Position numbers and translations under genes: made by a program. The notes below the pieces were generated by a model. The model was not told where the DNA came from. It ran no database searches and was given only the letters and a program-made list of their open reading frames with translations. From Eutypa lata (taxonomy: Eukaryota > Ascomycota > Sordariomycetes > Xylariales > Diatrypaceae), in the NCBI GenBank assembly GCA_022661535.1, contig JAKULF010000012.1:682001-746000 (forward strand): a stretch of 64,000 bases of DNA, in the 5' to 3' direction. Positions 12,075-24,437 of the stretch are shown here, piece by piece. The stretch's first letter is position 1. The number at the start of each line of letters is the position of its first letter.

Positions 12075-13527
12075 TGTGTTTTGCGCGTTCGGTTCGGTTC
12101 GGTTCGGTTTGGTGGTTACACACGAACAAGCACATACACGAACAAAAAAACCGTCCTTGCGCTCAAGCTTCTTCCTAACTACGTACGTATTTTTAACTAC
12201 CTAGTTAGTTAGAGGTCTGAAGGAAGGCGAATAGACCAGTCACTAGACTACCTCCAGTAACTAGATAAGATAGCTAGAACGAAAGAGAGGGCGAGCTCAG
12301 AAATTTTGGGCGAGCTCTCTCGCGTTCGTCGATCCTTATAAGGCAAACTTCTATGCACAGTCCAGCAAGGGATCGCCGGGTAGCTTTTTCAGGTACCGAC
12401 CACACGATTGGGCCTGGTAACAACAAGCAAGGGCCCAGTCTCCTCTCCTCTCGTTCCTCCTCTTCCCTCGCATATTTGCTGAAGAGAAGAGGGGAGAGAG
12501 GCATGTATGCCTGTATGACGTGCGTTGCGATGCATGTCTCCTGCCAAGACCGGTATAGTATCTGTAGACTATAACAGTAGTCGATAGGATTTCACGTCAC
12601 CGCCTATCGAGCGGCACAGCGCATTATCTATGGTAGTGCATGCATTCTCGAGTTGTCAGCTTATTTCAACTATGCATTTGGTCCACGATACACACACAGG
12701 CAGGTTATGTGCGGGGTGTTTCCCGGGTCAACGTCATGTAGCACGGAAATACGAGTATTCAGCTCTCGAATTGACGACTCAGAGGCCAGGAAGCTATCGC
12801 ACAAGGTCAGACACGAAATGAGCTCAAAAAAAGCTTGCATTCTGCTAGAGTAACTACCTAGTTGCATACTTATCTGCAGTCGGACAGGGGAGGGGCCAGT
12901 TCCCGCATTTGTATAGCTCCGGCTATCATTAGCCCTTTCGGTAATAGAGCAAACAACGGTTCCCCGGAATGATGATGAACTCCTGCGCCATAGATCTCTT
13001 GTCTTTTTCTTACCCGTAGCTTGTTTTGACGTTGCACGGCGAGAAACATGAGACGATTTCCTAACGTCTGCCCGAGCCGGGTCACGACCGTAAATAGTAT
13101 CCCAATTTCCTTTTTTCGTAGCACCAAAAAATTTGCGTGATTTAGCAGTCAGGGAGTGGAATGGATGATTTATATATATATAGAATGCAAAATAAGGTTT
13201 CCGTGTTCCTCGACGGTAGATAAGGTAGCTACTAGGTAGTTGTCCTATGTGAAAAGCATCATCTGGCGTCATCCTGCACACTTGAAAAGCTTTGTGGTTA
13301 TGGCATAATCGCTTAAAGTATAATGAAGCGGGAATAGTCAATAACTCGGCTCGGCCTTAACATCTGGCACCAGAAAGTGCATGCATCAGCCGGGCGGCAC
13401 TCTGGGTTAAGATCGCCGAGTAGCTCAATCTCACGCCCTCCTCCCCTTTGCCGAGGATGTAGTTACATACGTAGGAATCATAAGCGAAGAGCGCCATGCC
13501 ATCATCACCAGCTTATGAACCCATCCA
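12075..13527. other. Intergenic region between carboxypeptidase and kynurenine formamidase
   Basis: It holds the upstream region of the minus-strand carboxypeptidase and the 3' flank of the formamidase. A GGTTC pentamer repeat lies just upstream of the carboxypeptidase start (about 12089-12108). A 223-codon minus-strand frame (12670-13341) shows no domain and is not called. Confidence 0.6.
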
Positions 13528-14596
13528 TCATGACGCACCACTAAGAGCGTCCAAAGCTGCGCGGATCATCCGCGCGACACCCGAGCCATCCTGCCAGATC
13601 TCGTCGTGCTTCCCCCGGAGGTCCTTGAACACCTTCGTCTCGACGCCATCCCCTTCGAGCCTCGCGACCATGCCATCGATCTCCGGCTCATCGATAAGCT
13701 CGTCGTCCGGCGACCAGCCCAGCACCATCATCATCATCATCGCCTTCCCACCCGAACATTCGCAGCGCTCCCCATAGCTGCCCGGGAGCGTCATAGGCGC
13801 AGCCGCATCCCACCCCCGCGGATCGCCGAACGCACCCGAGAGGAACCCCGCATACCCACCACCCATCCGTGCGTTCAGCCCCGTGAAATCGTATATGCCC
13901 TCGAAACCGACGATGGCGCGCGGTAAGACCACATCATCCGAGTCCCGGGTGTTAGGGCCAGGGTTGGGATTGGGATTGGGACCGGGACTGGGGCGGCCGC
14001 TACTACTACCATGGAGCAGCTGCAGCGCGAGACACGCGCCGGCCGAGTGGCCCACCAGCACGTAGTTGCTACCTAGAGAGCCGTACCGGCCCTGCAGGTA
14101 CGCGAGCGCGGCGCGCACGTCGTCCACGTGGTCCGGGTGGGCGGCGTTGCGGAGGCGGCGCGGCGGCGTCTCGGCCGGGTCTTGCGGGAACTCCGGGTGC
14201 GGGCTCAGACGGTAGCCGAGCGAGGCGAAGGCCGCGATGCCGCCGGCGGGGTAGCCAGACGCCGCCACCGCCACCATGCGGTCGATGATCGGCGCGAAGG
14301 TCTCGTGCCCGATGCGAGGGTCGCGCCATGCGCCGCCGTGGATGTATCTGTTCTTGGGGGGGTCCAGGGGTTGGTTTGTATTAACTACCTGACTGCAGTA
14401 GGGGAGCGTTTTTCGTTTGGGTGGTGGTGGTGGTGGTGGTGGTAGTGGTGATGGTGCTGACTCGCTGAATCGGAGAAGAGACTCACATGACCCAGTATTT
14501 GGACTTGTCTTCAATATCTACTTCCCAGACTCCCAGTCTCTGGAGTTCGTTCTCTTCGGCGTACTGATGTACGGAGTACTTTAGTGATGCCGCCAT
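13528..14596 (-). CDS. BNA7: Kynurenine formamidase (arylformamidase), tryptophan catabolism
   Basis: Two exons on the minus strand, 14487-14596 and 13528-14347, join in frame (AT|A) to 309 aa. The junction creates the block SKYWVIYIHGGAWRDP. HGGAW is the oxyanion-hole motif of kynurenine formamidases. The nucleophile elbow GHSAGA follows at about Ser138, then an SPDDELI acid and a KHDEIW histidine, completing the Ser-Asp-His triad. The enzyme hydrolyses N-formylkynurenine to kynurenine and formate in the kynurenine route to NAD. The start is the first ATG of exon 1, which also encodes the conserved Trp/Tyr-rich N-terminal segment. Two low-complexity insertions are odd: a Pro/Asn run near residue 160 and five consecutive Met from a CAT/ATG microsatellite before the catalytic Asp. 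A generic fold-3 esterase is the alternative, but motif spacing favours the formamidase. Confidence 0.83.
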
Positions 14597-15618
14597 CGTT
14601 TTTCTCTCTCTCTTTCTTTTTCTTTTCTAGTGCTAGAAAGCGGATATGAAGCTGTGGCTATGATTGAGTTCAAAGTGTCGCAGTAGTTCTGCCTGCACTT
14701 CGGTATTGCCTTCACTCATAGAATGGGATTCTCGATCCTATCAATTTCACGCATTCCAGATATGACAGTCGCTCACTCATAAGTCGCTATTTATGTTCAT
14801 TTGAGAAGCATGCATGCGTTCTGGATATGTATAAAAAATCACGCTCATTCTGTAGTTCGAAAGCTTGGGGTCAACTAGTGGGGCTCACATTGTAACTGAA
14901 ATGCAGCTTCATTCGCTCATTCTGTTAGTAGGCAAAGAAGACCTATCTCGTGGTAAAAGCATTGTCTACATCACAAGACGATAATGATACAAAAACCTAT
15001 GTAGTTGCAACAACGTTGGATGGATCTGACTTCAAAAAAAAAAAAAAAACCGAAAGCCCAGGGACCGCGGACGCTCTTCTGCTTTCATTTTGCTCTCATG
15101 GGCCATGGCTCCTGATTACATACCTCCGGAAGTGTGATGGATGAGATGGTTCACCGCCTCACTTATTAATATCTTACACATTTTGTCAAATGTCGGGATG
15201 ATGCTTTGAGAATGGTGTACAATTCGGGATATGGCCCCTTAACTGCTGGAGGTTGAATTGCATCTCATGGGATGAGAGGGAGTTGATAGGTCGGCGAAAT
15301 AAAACCGAGTGTCTCGAATATCTTTACACACACAGCAGGGTCTTACCTGCCAAATGCAACCGTTTCACAATGAAGGACGGCATTGACTGTCTGTTAAACC
15401 ACCGGGGAGCAAGTCATGCATTGTGGAATTGAAGTGAAGTGACAGAAACCTCATCACATTCAAAGTTGAGGGAACTTCGCTGCCTTCGTATATAAGTAGT
15501 TACACATTATGGATGCCATTGACCCCCTTCTACATATTGCCATGCACGTGAGTGATGGAATATCACCTAACCGTAACCGAGACCGACGATCATCCTGCTA
15601 ATGAACCGGTCCCCGGGG

Positions 15619-15641
15619 TTTTTTTTTTTTTTTTTTTTTTT
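15619..15641. repeat. 23-nt poly-T run
   Basis: An uninterrupted homopolymer in intergenic DNA. It could be the A-tail scar of a retroposed element or simple slippage; no element body is recognisable beside it. Confidence 0.9.
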
Positions 15642-15881
15642 GATGAATTGGACGAGCCGATCATGCACGAAATGCCTACGGGTGGACGTGCTGAGGCTGC
15701 GGCCAAGAAGTCAAACGCTAGACCTAAAGCACTAACTAGGTAGCCCTGTACAGCCATGCATGGATTGGTTGTTTCACTTGTCAAGCATGTTGCATGAAAC
15801 AAATACATTTAAGATATTCTCGCTTGCCAACAATAGAAATTGTTGTAGAAGCCCATTCGAATTGCTAGGCGATCCTACTAG

Positions 15882-15904
15882 AGTCGTCTACCTAGTAGAC
15901 GACT
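15882..15904. repeat. Perfect inverted repeat, 9-bp arms and 5-nt loop
   Basis: The arms AGTCGTCTA and TAGACGACT are exact reverse complements flanking CCTAG. There is no T-run after it and no nearby gene, so no function is claimed. Confidence 0.8.
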
Positions 15905-18536
15905 TGGACCTATGTATGTAGACTGCCCGACTCTGTTTCCCGGATGCGATTCCGGACAGATATCTTGTGGGTTTAGACGGCCCTTACATACATACCTACG
16001 TTGCTAAGCCTACTTTACCTAACGGGGGCACGGAATCATCCGTAGCACGTACATAATTCTCCGTCCGCTTTTCAATGTAACGTCCGAAACGAGTAATGAG
16101 GGTTGTTGGAGGTGTTGGAACTTGGAAGTGCAGGTAATAATTATCGCAAATACCCATCTACGTATCACCCAGCCCACGCAAGAAAATGCACACTCACCAG
16201 AACCCACTTAGTCAAACTATCAAAAGGTATAATTACAAGCTATAACACGAAAATCAAAATAAATATTCATAATTAAAAAGAAAATACCGTGACATAGACC
16301 GCTTCGTAATAAAAAATACAATGTTCATAGTTTTTATTTTTTTTATTTTGTTGTTTAGTTATTTTCAATATAATCTAGGTAGGTGGATTTTGGTGAGTAT
16401 GTATTTTCTTGCGTGGGATGGGTGCATATGTCTTAAGTATGTCACAATGGGAAACGGTAACTGTCTGATCGCCGTCGATCTGTTACCAACTCTCTTCCCC
16501 TTAGCTGCCATTGAAGTGAGGCGATCATGACTTCGTCAGTTTGTAGACATGGCGTAGGCATTTTTATCCACATGACTCTATCAGTCTATTATTAGTTTCT
16601 GGTCAGAACTATTCTGCTATTCATCTCGACTCATTTTGTTTGCATGAATATTTCATACATATGTATATAGATTATAACTACGTATGACTCTCGCGTTTTC
16701 CAAATTCTCCACGTAACTATCATATCTCGTTTTGGAATTAACAGCAGCTGGGGTACATCTTAGATGGGACCAAGAGCTGCATACCACTTAACTTTTCTGG
16801 GTACTGTCTTAGATTGCCAGATGGTGCTCAGATTAGGCTTCGTCCGTGCTCATGTCGACATTGCTGTATTCGTGCTTAGATATGCGCTCAGAAGCTGATA
16901 GTCGCGATGATTACATAGAACTAATATTCCAAAAATCCACTTCAACCGATAGATTTGTTTGTTGCTCGGGCCTATTTACATGAGCAGTAGATATGTAAGT
17001 ATGTTGATATCTTCTCCGCAAAGTCTCACGTGCGCAGTCACGGCGGTATATTCCTCTCCATGATACCAGTTCCCACGAATCGTTAAGGTTTGCAAGGCAA
17101 TTCTTAGTACGCCTGCTAACGTATATCCGGAACTATAGCCGGGATAATGGATGTGGAACGCCTCCCCGGTACCCTACTGCATCATTTGTTATAACATTCT
17201 ATGTACATAGTAAAAGGATAATCTAGAAGTAGGGATTCAGCTTTTCGGTCCTGCCCATGCTTATGCCCATGTCGTCTCCCAACTCCGACAGCCACCGACA
17301 TTGAGCATAACTTATCGGATACATATCGGTCAAGACGCAATACAAGTCCGAGGAAGGCCCTATAACCGGGCGGGGCTAACACCTCTTTCAAGACTGTCAC
17401 CCGATGCTCAACGCAAGTATTTGGGATTCATGCATAGATTCTGCAGCTGTCTGGTGATGATGTCTTCAACAGTTTTTTTTTTTGGGCACAGCTACCTCCT
17501 ATGTGAAATCACAGGTTTTACTGTAAGTCAAGTAGTCCCGAGTGTAGGTGTGGAGACCCCCGTTGTGTTGTTTGATATTTTAGCGACATGAGCCCTAGTT
17601 AACTACTAAAACAGAATACCACATGGGAATCCCATGGAGACTATTCATTGTATCGCTGTCTTATATGCCATGGGAATACCTTGGGAAAGAAAGCGCATTA
17701 ACTTAAAAAAGAACTGTCAAAGTAACTACATCTTGGTAAAGATCTACGCAGTATAGGACGAGGATACATACAATACCTAGGGCTTCCATAGACCGGGCTT
17801 TTTTAGAGGGAAAGAGATGCGGAGTGCGCACGACTATCCACCCCCTCCCTCATGGGTTAATTAATGCACGCTGAGGCGCGAGTCATGGAAGCTTTTTTCG
17901 AAGTACGTATTGCCTCATCTTGTCTCAGTAGGGTTCCTCCGCCTAGGGTAGGGGTTTGCCCAGCTCTCCCCTCCCCTTTCCAACTGCGAAAGCTGCAGAA
18001 TACATCACATCGATTTATCTTCCGAGATCAGTCCACCCCTGTTATGTGGGTTTTCGAATATATGCAGTACCATTGTAGCTAACAAATAGTTAGCCCGCAG
18101 ATGGCGTCTAAGCGACTCCAGACTACGCGAATCGTCTGAACAGGCGAAAAGAGATGTTGGTCTAATACAGGCTATGTATAAACAAGATGGTCTCGGCAAG
18201 CCCAAAGCACCAGCATTATGCGGTCCCATCCACCTGGCTTGGGGAAAATAGTTGAGATGTTGCATGGACAGACGAACCTTCCACTTGTGAACTACAAGAG
18301 TCAGTTCTCTTCATGAATCGTATCGGCATACTGCTACCGCTCGCTTGGTCTTCCTTCCCACGTTCCCACGTGAGATAGCTCGGGAGCTTGCAGATCTGCC
18401 GGCAGTCGATGATGTCCCTCTGCAGCTGACCGTCTCTTTCAACCTTTGCGGCAGGGTCGACATATGATTCTTTAGGTCCTCCTCCTATTCTTCTTGGCTC
18501 GCTTTTCCTTTTGTTTTCTTCTTCCAACCGTTACCG

Positions 18537-20332
18537 ATGGATGCTCAGGACCCAAGCGTCTCTACTGAGAGCAATGGCGGTGCTCGTAAGTCATATTCTC
18601 AGAGTTATATCTTACTCCGTAGGAACATATGATTCCTTTTCGAGAGCCTCATAAAGGCTTGTAGCTCTTAGACATATCCCAAATGGCTCCTGGCTACTCG
18701 AGAAGCCCTATAGAGACAAGACAAGATCACGTACTAACTCCCAGTGTTCTAGTGGTAGCCACCGCCGCCGTAATGCTCAGTTTAACATGGTTCTCCATCG
18801 GTTTGAGGGGATGGGTGCGCGCGATACTGGTGAAGAGCTTTCAAACCGATGACTGGATGCTGCTGGCTGCCCAGGTATGTTACGATCAAATATAACACTG
18901 GTATCATAACAAGAATATAATGCTCACATATCTTGGCCGGCAGATAAACTTCACGATTTCCTGTGGATTCATCCTGAGAGGAATCCACCATGGGCTAGGG
19001 CGGCACAATATGTCGCTCTCGCAGCCCTCGGAAATTCAAGCGTTGAAGTACCAGGCTTTAGCTACGGCAACATACGTCCTCAACATGTGGCTTATCAAGC
19101 TAAGCATAGCAATCTTCCTCCTCCGCATCGCGGTGCAGAGGAGATACCGATGGACTATCTATATTAGTATGGGCGTCGTGACCGCCTGGAGTCTGGCGCT
19201 CTTCTTCTGGGACGTTTTTCAGTGCACTCCAGTCCAGGCACAATGGGACTATACGATTCTCACCAGCGACCCGAATGCCGAATGCGCCTCGGCCGACGCC
19301 GTCGTCATGGCTGCGTATGCCCTCAGCGTTATGAACATCTTATCCGACTGGTTATATGCCCTACTTCCTATCCCGATGATCTGGAACGTCAAGATGACTA
19401 TCGAAGCCAAGCTTACTGTATCACTGGTCTTGGGCCTGGGAATTTTCGCCAGTATTGCTACCCTTGTTCGGCTCAAGTTCTTAGCCGACCTCACGGATAC
19501 TAGTGACATACTGCGTAAGTTCTAATTCTCCAGTATTCTTATCATATTATTATCATCTACTTGATTGGTGCAAAGGGGTTGAGGAAAACAGAAGTGGCTT
19601 ACACACGACACAGATAACGGAACTGATGCCATGGTATGGACATTGATCGAGCCCGGCGTAGCGATAATCGCCTCGAGCTTAGCTACCATCCGACCCCTCC
19701 TGCGCGCCATGGGCATAAGGGGCTTTCAATTCACGGAGCACAGCAGCAGCAACGCGCGACCCCGCGCGTTCAGCGGCACCCACCCGAAAACCAACCAGTC
19801 ATCGAACGACGCGCGGAGGAGCTGCATAGGGTCCGCCGACGTCACGCTATCCGACATCGAGCTGGCGCACACGAAGGGCCGCTCGACGCGGTCATCGTCC
19901 GACGCCGGGACGCTCGCGAGCCGAGGTCTACCGCCCAAGTTCTCCTCGGCGCGGCGCATGTCGAGGGTTGAGGAGACGCGGGACACCAATAGAGCGCCAC
20001 CACCACCGCCACTACGGCTAAACGTAACAAGTGATAACAACAACGACGACGGCGGGAATGGGGAGGTGAAGTCGCTAGAGGACGGCTACCGGAGGGTTGA
20101 AATCCGACGCAATGAGATGAGCACCGTCAATAACAACAACGCCAATAATAACCACCCAGCGAGACCCCAGACCCTCCATCCAGGACCGACGTGGCTCGAC
20201 TCCGCGGACCGATTGTCCCAGTTCTCCTCGAGAGACTCGTCTGTCGACTACTCTGGGTTGCAACCCCAGCATAGCCCTCTCCCTGTAGGACTTGATTCGC
20301 CGTATAATAGGAGGTCAGGGTACTTACCTTGA
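18537..20332 (+). CDS. Fungal rhodopsin-domain integral membrane protein (PTH11-like family)
   Basis: Four exons, 18537-18585, 18672-18874, 18944-19514 and 19614-20332, join in frame to a 513-aa protein. Hydrophobic segments in exons 2-4 form a seven-helix core. Family landmarks are present: FQTDDWMLLAAQ after the second helix, LATATYVLNMWLIKLSIAIFLLR, the tryptophan-rich QCTPVQAQWD loop, and WTLIEPGVAIIASSLATIRPL, the end of the fungal rhodopsin-like domain. A 190-residue Ser/Asn/Pro-rich cytosolic tail follows. No N-terminal CFEM domain is seen, so it belongs to the CFEM-less group. Such proteins are plasma-membrane receptors or sensors with mostly unknown ligands; a few act in surface sensing by plant pathogens. 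Membership in the family is solid; a signalling role is inferred. Confidence 0.88.
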
Positions 20333-22129
20333 TAGGCCGGAAAAAGAAATTAAAATAAAGGGAAATAAATACTCAACAGTTCTCGCGAGCGTTCGATCGA
20401 ACCCCTTCTCCGAAGTTGGGAAAATGTGTATGATTATCAAGGTCAGGACAGCGGCAGGGCTGTTTTTTTTTATTGATAGAAGAATACCCCATCCCGTCGT
20501 TGAGGGTGGTTTGGCGTCTGGGCGGCCCCCGGCTTATTGGGAAAGGAGGATTTTGGAGAAAATCGGAGTTAGAACATTGACCTTTAACTTAGATATCGGA
20601 GAATGAGAAACTCCTGAACGATTCAGAGAGGTCTAAAGACTGCAAAGGGGGTCGTGGGCGGGTTGGTCTAGGTAGCTGGCTGGGTGCAGTGAGGCGCTGG
20701 GAATTGTACATACATCGATAATCGTCTATACCCCGTGGTGTTGGTCAACCAAAAGGAATAAAGTCTACATTGCCATCAACACGTTCTTATTCAGCCATCA
20801 AAAAGAGCTACTACTAGCTGAAGCATTGCTTCATTAAAACTACATAATGTGAATATCAACTCGAGCACAGCCCTTAGATCCTATGGGTCTTTGGGAGTAA
20901 CACTACGTAAGAAGTTCGCCTACAAAGCTATATCGATTAAAGGGGGGCACCCTTTGCAGGAAATCCCCTCGATGGAAATATTCTGTTTAAGCTAGTTACT
21001 GGCTCTATAAGAAATAGAACTTGCTTTCCCCCGACTTCCCAGTGAGGTCCATTCTCAGTCTGAATGCCCAGAGTCTGACGAGGGCTACTATGCTGTCCAC
21101 GGCTTCTAGAATACTAGTCAGGATATTCGTGCACTCCTTTCACCGATCGCGCTGAACACATAACTATACAATGGGCCAGCACCACCTACCCAAGTGTCCA
21201 TTACCACACATTCATCTGTTGAAGCCTCCGCGTAGCCTTCGTACAGGATAAGATACCTTAAAATTAGCTGCCGTCCTCCTTACCATAGCATCATCCACCT
21301 CTACAATGCAAATCTTGAGATAAGGGATGATAGAACGCAATGCTTCTATTCAAGTGCTACCTACATTTTGATCAGTGCTACAGAACCATACGACGTACCG
21401 TATAGCACGGAGCTAAGCCACAACTCACTGCAACCATACACCCCTTTCCTTGCAGGAGGACCCCTTCGTATTGAAGGCGAACAGATCTCCCGGCAATGCT
21501 ACCCTTACCCCCACCTAGAAATGACACATATAGGTTATAGAGTCTCATTACCGGTGAGTTCTTCGAGCCATGTTAATTAATGAGTGCAAGCTACGTAGTC
21601 CTTCCGTATATTGCCCATCCCGAGCTGTTCCATTCACCATAAGGCATAAATTGGTAGGTAGGTAGCATTTGCCAACAGAGCAATCATCTCCGAACCGCCT
21701 GGGCTGCCTCAAACCCTTTCTACTGCGCCGCTCTTACCATTTATCATGTTTTCTAGTATTCCACTTTCGAGGAACTCACGAAGAACCAGCAAACATGCGT
21801 CATACTTAATGAGCTAGATTTCATGTAATGTGCGCCCCGAAGCGCTATGTATGTATTACAACCACGGTTACTTACCATATGGTAACTTCCTAGGAAGTCA
21901 TTCGGACAGGGGTCCTCTGACCGTGGGGCTTCCCTGGACCAATATCTTTGATTGTCAAGCCCTAGGTTGTTGATAACATATCTTCTGTAACAGCTCACAA
22001 TGAATGAACATTCTAATGAGTGAACCCTATGATTGTGTATGAATGGCAGACATCTACTTCTGAAGGCGGGATCTCTGTGCGTCTAATAGTATGGTATCGA
22101 GAAATCGGCATCGGCAAATGAAAGATTCA
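20333..22129. other. Intergenic region upstream of the phosphotransferase pseudogene
   Basis: No gene is supported. Frames are short and carry no recognisable motif. A poly-T run lies near 20462-20470, and the 3' untranslated end of the rhodopsin-domain gene is expected here. Confidence 0.55.
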
Positions 22130-22742
22130 TCGTGCTCAGCCTCCAGGGGCCATTAGATACGGCAGCCGAGTATCGCATTGCATACTTATGCTGATGGGCA
22201 ACTCTATACGGAGTATCCTGTTGCCGCGTATCTTCTATACTCCTCTTTAAAGGATGATACTGTGGAACTTACCCAACAAGACGATGGGAAGGGATTCTTC
22301 TTGAAGCACGTCGATGGCAAAGATGATCATTTGCTCGTCGATGAAAACTTGAACATCACTAGCATTATGATCTGGTAGATGGTCCGCGTTGTACTAAGGT
22401 TAGAAGCCTCCAGCCCCCCTGTGTCAGCCAATATGACTGATTGCTTTATGCAACAGTCATGTCTCGTTGAGTGCCAAGGGTGATGGATTGGTGAATGCCA
22501 TGAGGGAAAAGTATTTCCCTGATCGGCCAATATTGTACCAGACGAACGATTAAGAAGGTTCTTTTGCGGCCCAGCATTGGGTGGAGTGGTCGTATGCTTT
22601 GCCATTGGAAAATACTGTTCTGAAGGCCTTCGGTATTGACCAATAACGGTCTTTATTAAGGGGAAGAGCATTTAAGAAATATGGTGCGGACAACGGTCTG
22701 AAGGCGCTCATCTATGATCGAGAGATGAGGAGCGTGGAATAA
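22130..22742 (+). pseudogene. Decayed aminoglycoside-phosphotransferase-like (APH/ChoK fold) gene
   Basis: A 67-codon stretch (22178-22378) matches the C-terminal catalytic region of the fungal phosphotransferase family: LYTEYPVAAYL, then FFLKHVDGKDDHLLVDENL and NITSIMIW, which correspond to the usual H-x-D-x(4)-N loop and IIDW metal-binding block. A TAG follows immediately (22376). Further family-like sequence continues in the same frame, then after a frameshift in another (SAKGDGLVNAMREKYFPD, then FKKYGADNGLKALI), interrupted by TAA at 22551 and 22644 and ending at 22740-22742. Upstream, GPLDTAAEYRIAY in a third frame (from about 22130) looks like the preceding part. Key residues are also changed: the loop reads KDDHLLVDEN, and the Asp of IIDW is Ile. 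The gene is therefore dead. I found no intact copy in the window. Confidence 0.62.
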
Positions 22743-24437
22743 TACCAAAAATAATTGGATATCTGTAAAGGATGCAGTTGAGCGGCAGTCCAACTTTGGC
22801 CTAGGATATAATAAGTCGAATCAGTGTTCACAAAAGGGCCGTTAGGAAATATTAGTAATGATGCGGAAACGGAAATGTCAGGTTCAAGAACGACTATCTT
22901 ATGCCATGGGGTGGAAGCCATGCATTCCTCCAATTCCCCACTCCCAAGTTATAACTGTAAAAATTAACATCTGATGGTCACTAGATCTACCGGGATCATC
23001 CGCCGACCCGGCCCGGGTAATTGGAGGCTTTGAGTATGTAAGTAGGTATTTTAACTCCAAGGGAACACCTAGTAGGTAGACAAGAGTTCTTCAAACACAA
23101 ACTCTATAACCATTGTCCATCTAAGGCCTGCTTCTGAACCGTTATCATGCTGGCAGAATTTCAACTGACGAAGAACATCGCTGTGTTCTCATCAGTATAC
23201 CAAGTAGGCAAACTCAAAGCTCCCCAGCAATGAGCCGTCAGGAATTGTTACCGGCCCAGGATCAAGCTGTAAAAAAGACGAATGGTGTTTGTTAGAAAGG
23301 CCTCGGACCTTTGAGTGAACCAAGCTCTCTATTCTCTTGAAATACATTTTCTTTTGTCTTATGAATGGCTAGATATTCACAGAAGTTCAACCACATTTTG
23401 TGAAGATCATGATGTCCAAGCCACTTGTTTACAAGCTACAATACCAACTTCATCGAACATGGCAATCTCTTTCTACCAGGAGGTCATATTAGGCCTTGGC
23501 GTCAGGAAAAGATCAGATGATGTTCTCACTTACATGTTGCAGGTGCAAATACGTGTTAGGATGCAGCAAGTCGGTCAGTCAGCCCTGATCTTCAAAAAAC
23601 GCGGGGACCCCAGAATGACAGAATAGGCCTAAGCAAGCTAGCCTTAGCTGCTTCAGGGGGTCTTCTTGGCTTGAATCTTTGGGTGACGGATCTTAACGAT
23701 AAGATCGATACGAGATAACGAAACGATACAAATGACGATAACGATAAGACACCTGACCTTTGCGGCATCGGCATGGGATGAACATATCTCCCCAAGCTGC
23801 GTAACCTCAAGACTGGACAGATGCTAACCGTTTTTTATTGGTCAAGTGATAAAGGCTTTAAGACTTTGAAGCCAACGCCTTTCCACATTAAGAAATCCTA
23901 GGTTGGTTAGTTTCCGGAGTCAATTGACCGTGGTCGCAGGGTCGGGGTGTCAGTCTGGAGAAAATTCGCGATATTTTCAAATCTGACTCTGCTTTTGTGG
24001 TAGTGGTCTCACTCTCCCATACCTCATTTCATATAGACAAATTTGTCTTCCCCCCTTCCTCCTACGAGAGAAGTCAGCTGTGCTACATCTCAGCTGATGT
24101 AACCACTGACTTTGTTTCTTTTTCTTTTTTCCCTCCGTGTCGTGTCTTCATTTCACTCCCACAGCCTCTTTCTAACGGATTTCTAATCCCGGAGGATCCC
24201 CGATTTACCGGCGGGAGACGAAAGGCCAACTAGCATCTATAGACTGACTTCAAGTACCTAAGCTATCGCTAAGTCTTGATCTCTAGATATTCAACTCAGG
24301 AATATCGTACAAGAAACCCGATCGGTTCGCGCATTACGTCTTTTTCAATTGTCGGCCATTCGCTTGGACCCTGTTAGAAATAAAAGCCCGCATTTCCTCT
24401 ATACCCCTCCGATTCCGCTTCAACCTCAACCTTCAAA
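22743..24437. other. Intergenic region upstream of the aspartate/glutamate carrier
   Basis: No gene is supported. It includes an A/G-rich interval with repeated ACGATAA/GATAACGA words (about 23694-23750) and a pyrimidine-rich leader (about 24050-24165). The final 80 bp form the probable promoter and 5' UTR of the carrier gene. Confidence 0.55.

Larger units (their letters stand above)
14597..18536. other. Gene-poor 3.9-kb region
   Basis: No gene is supported on either strand. The stretch contains a poly-A run (about 15034-15049), a 23-nt poly-T (15619-15641), a perfect hairpin (15882-15904) and an AT-rich patch (about 16200-16340). The longest frames are under 105 codons and featureless. Confidence 0.6.

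Noticed and set aside
12670..13341. 223-codon minus-strand frame
   Set aside because: Ser/Arg/Lys-rich, no motif or signal, no splice partner; likely chance in intergenic DNA.
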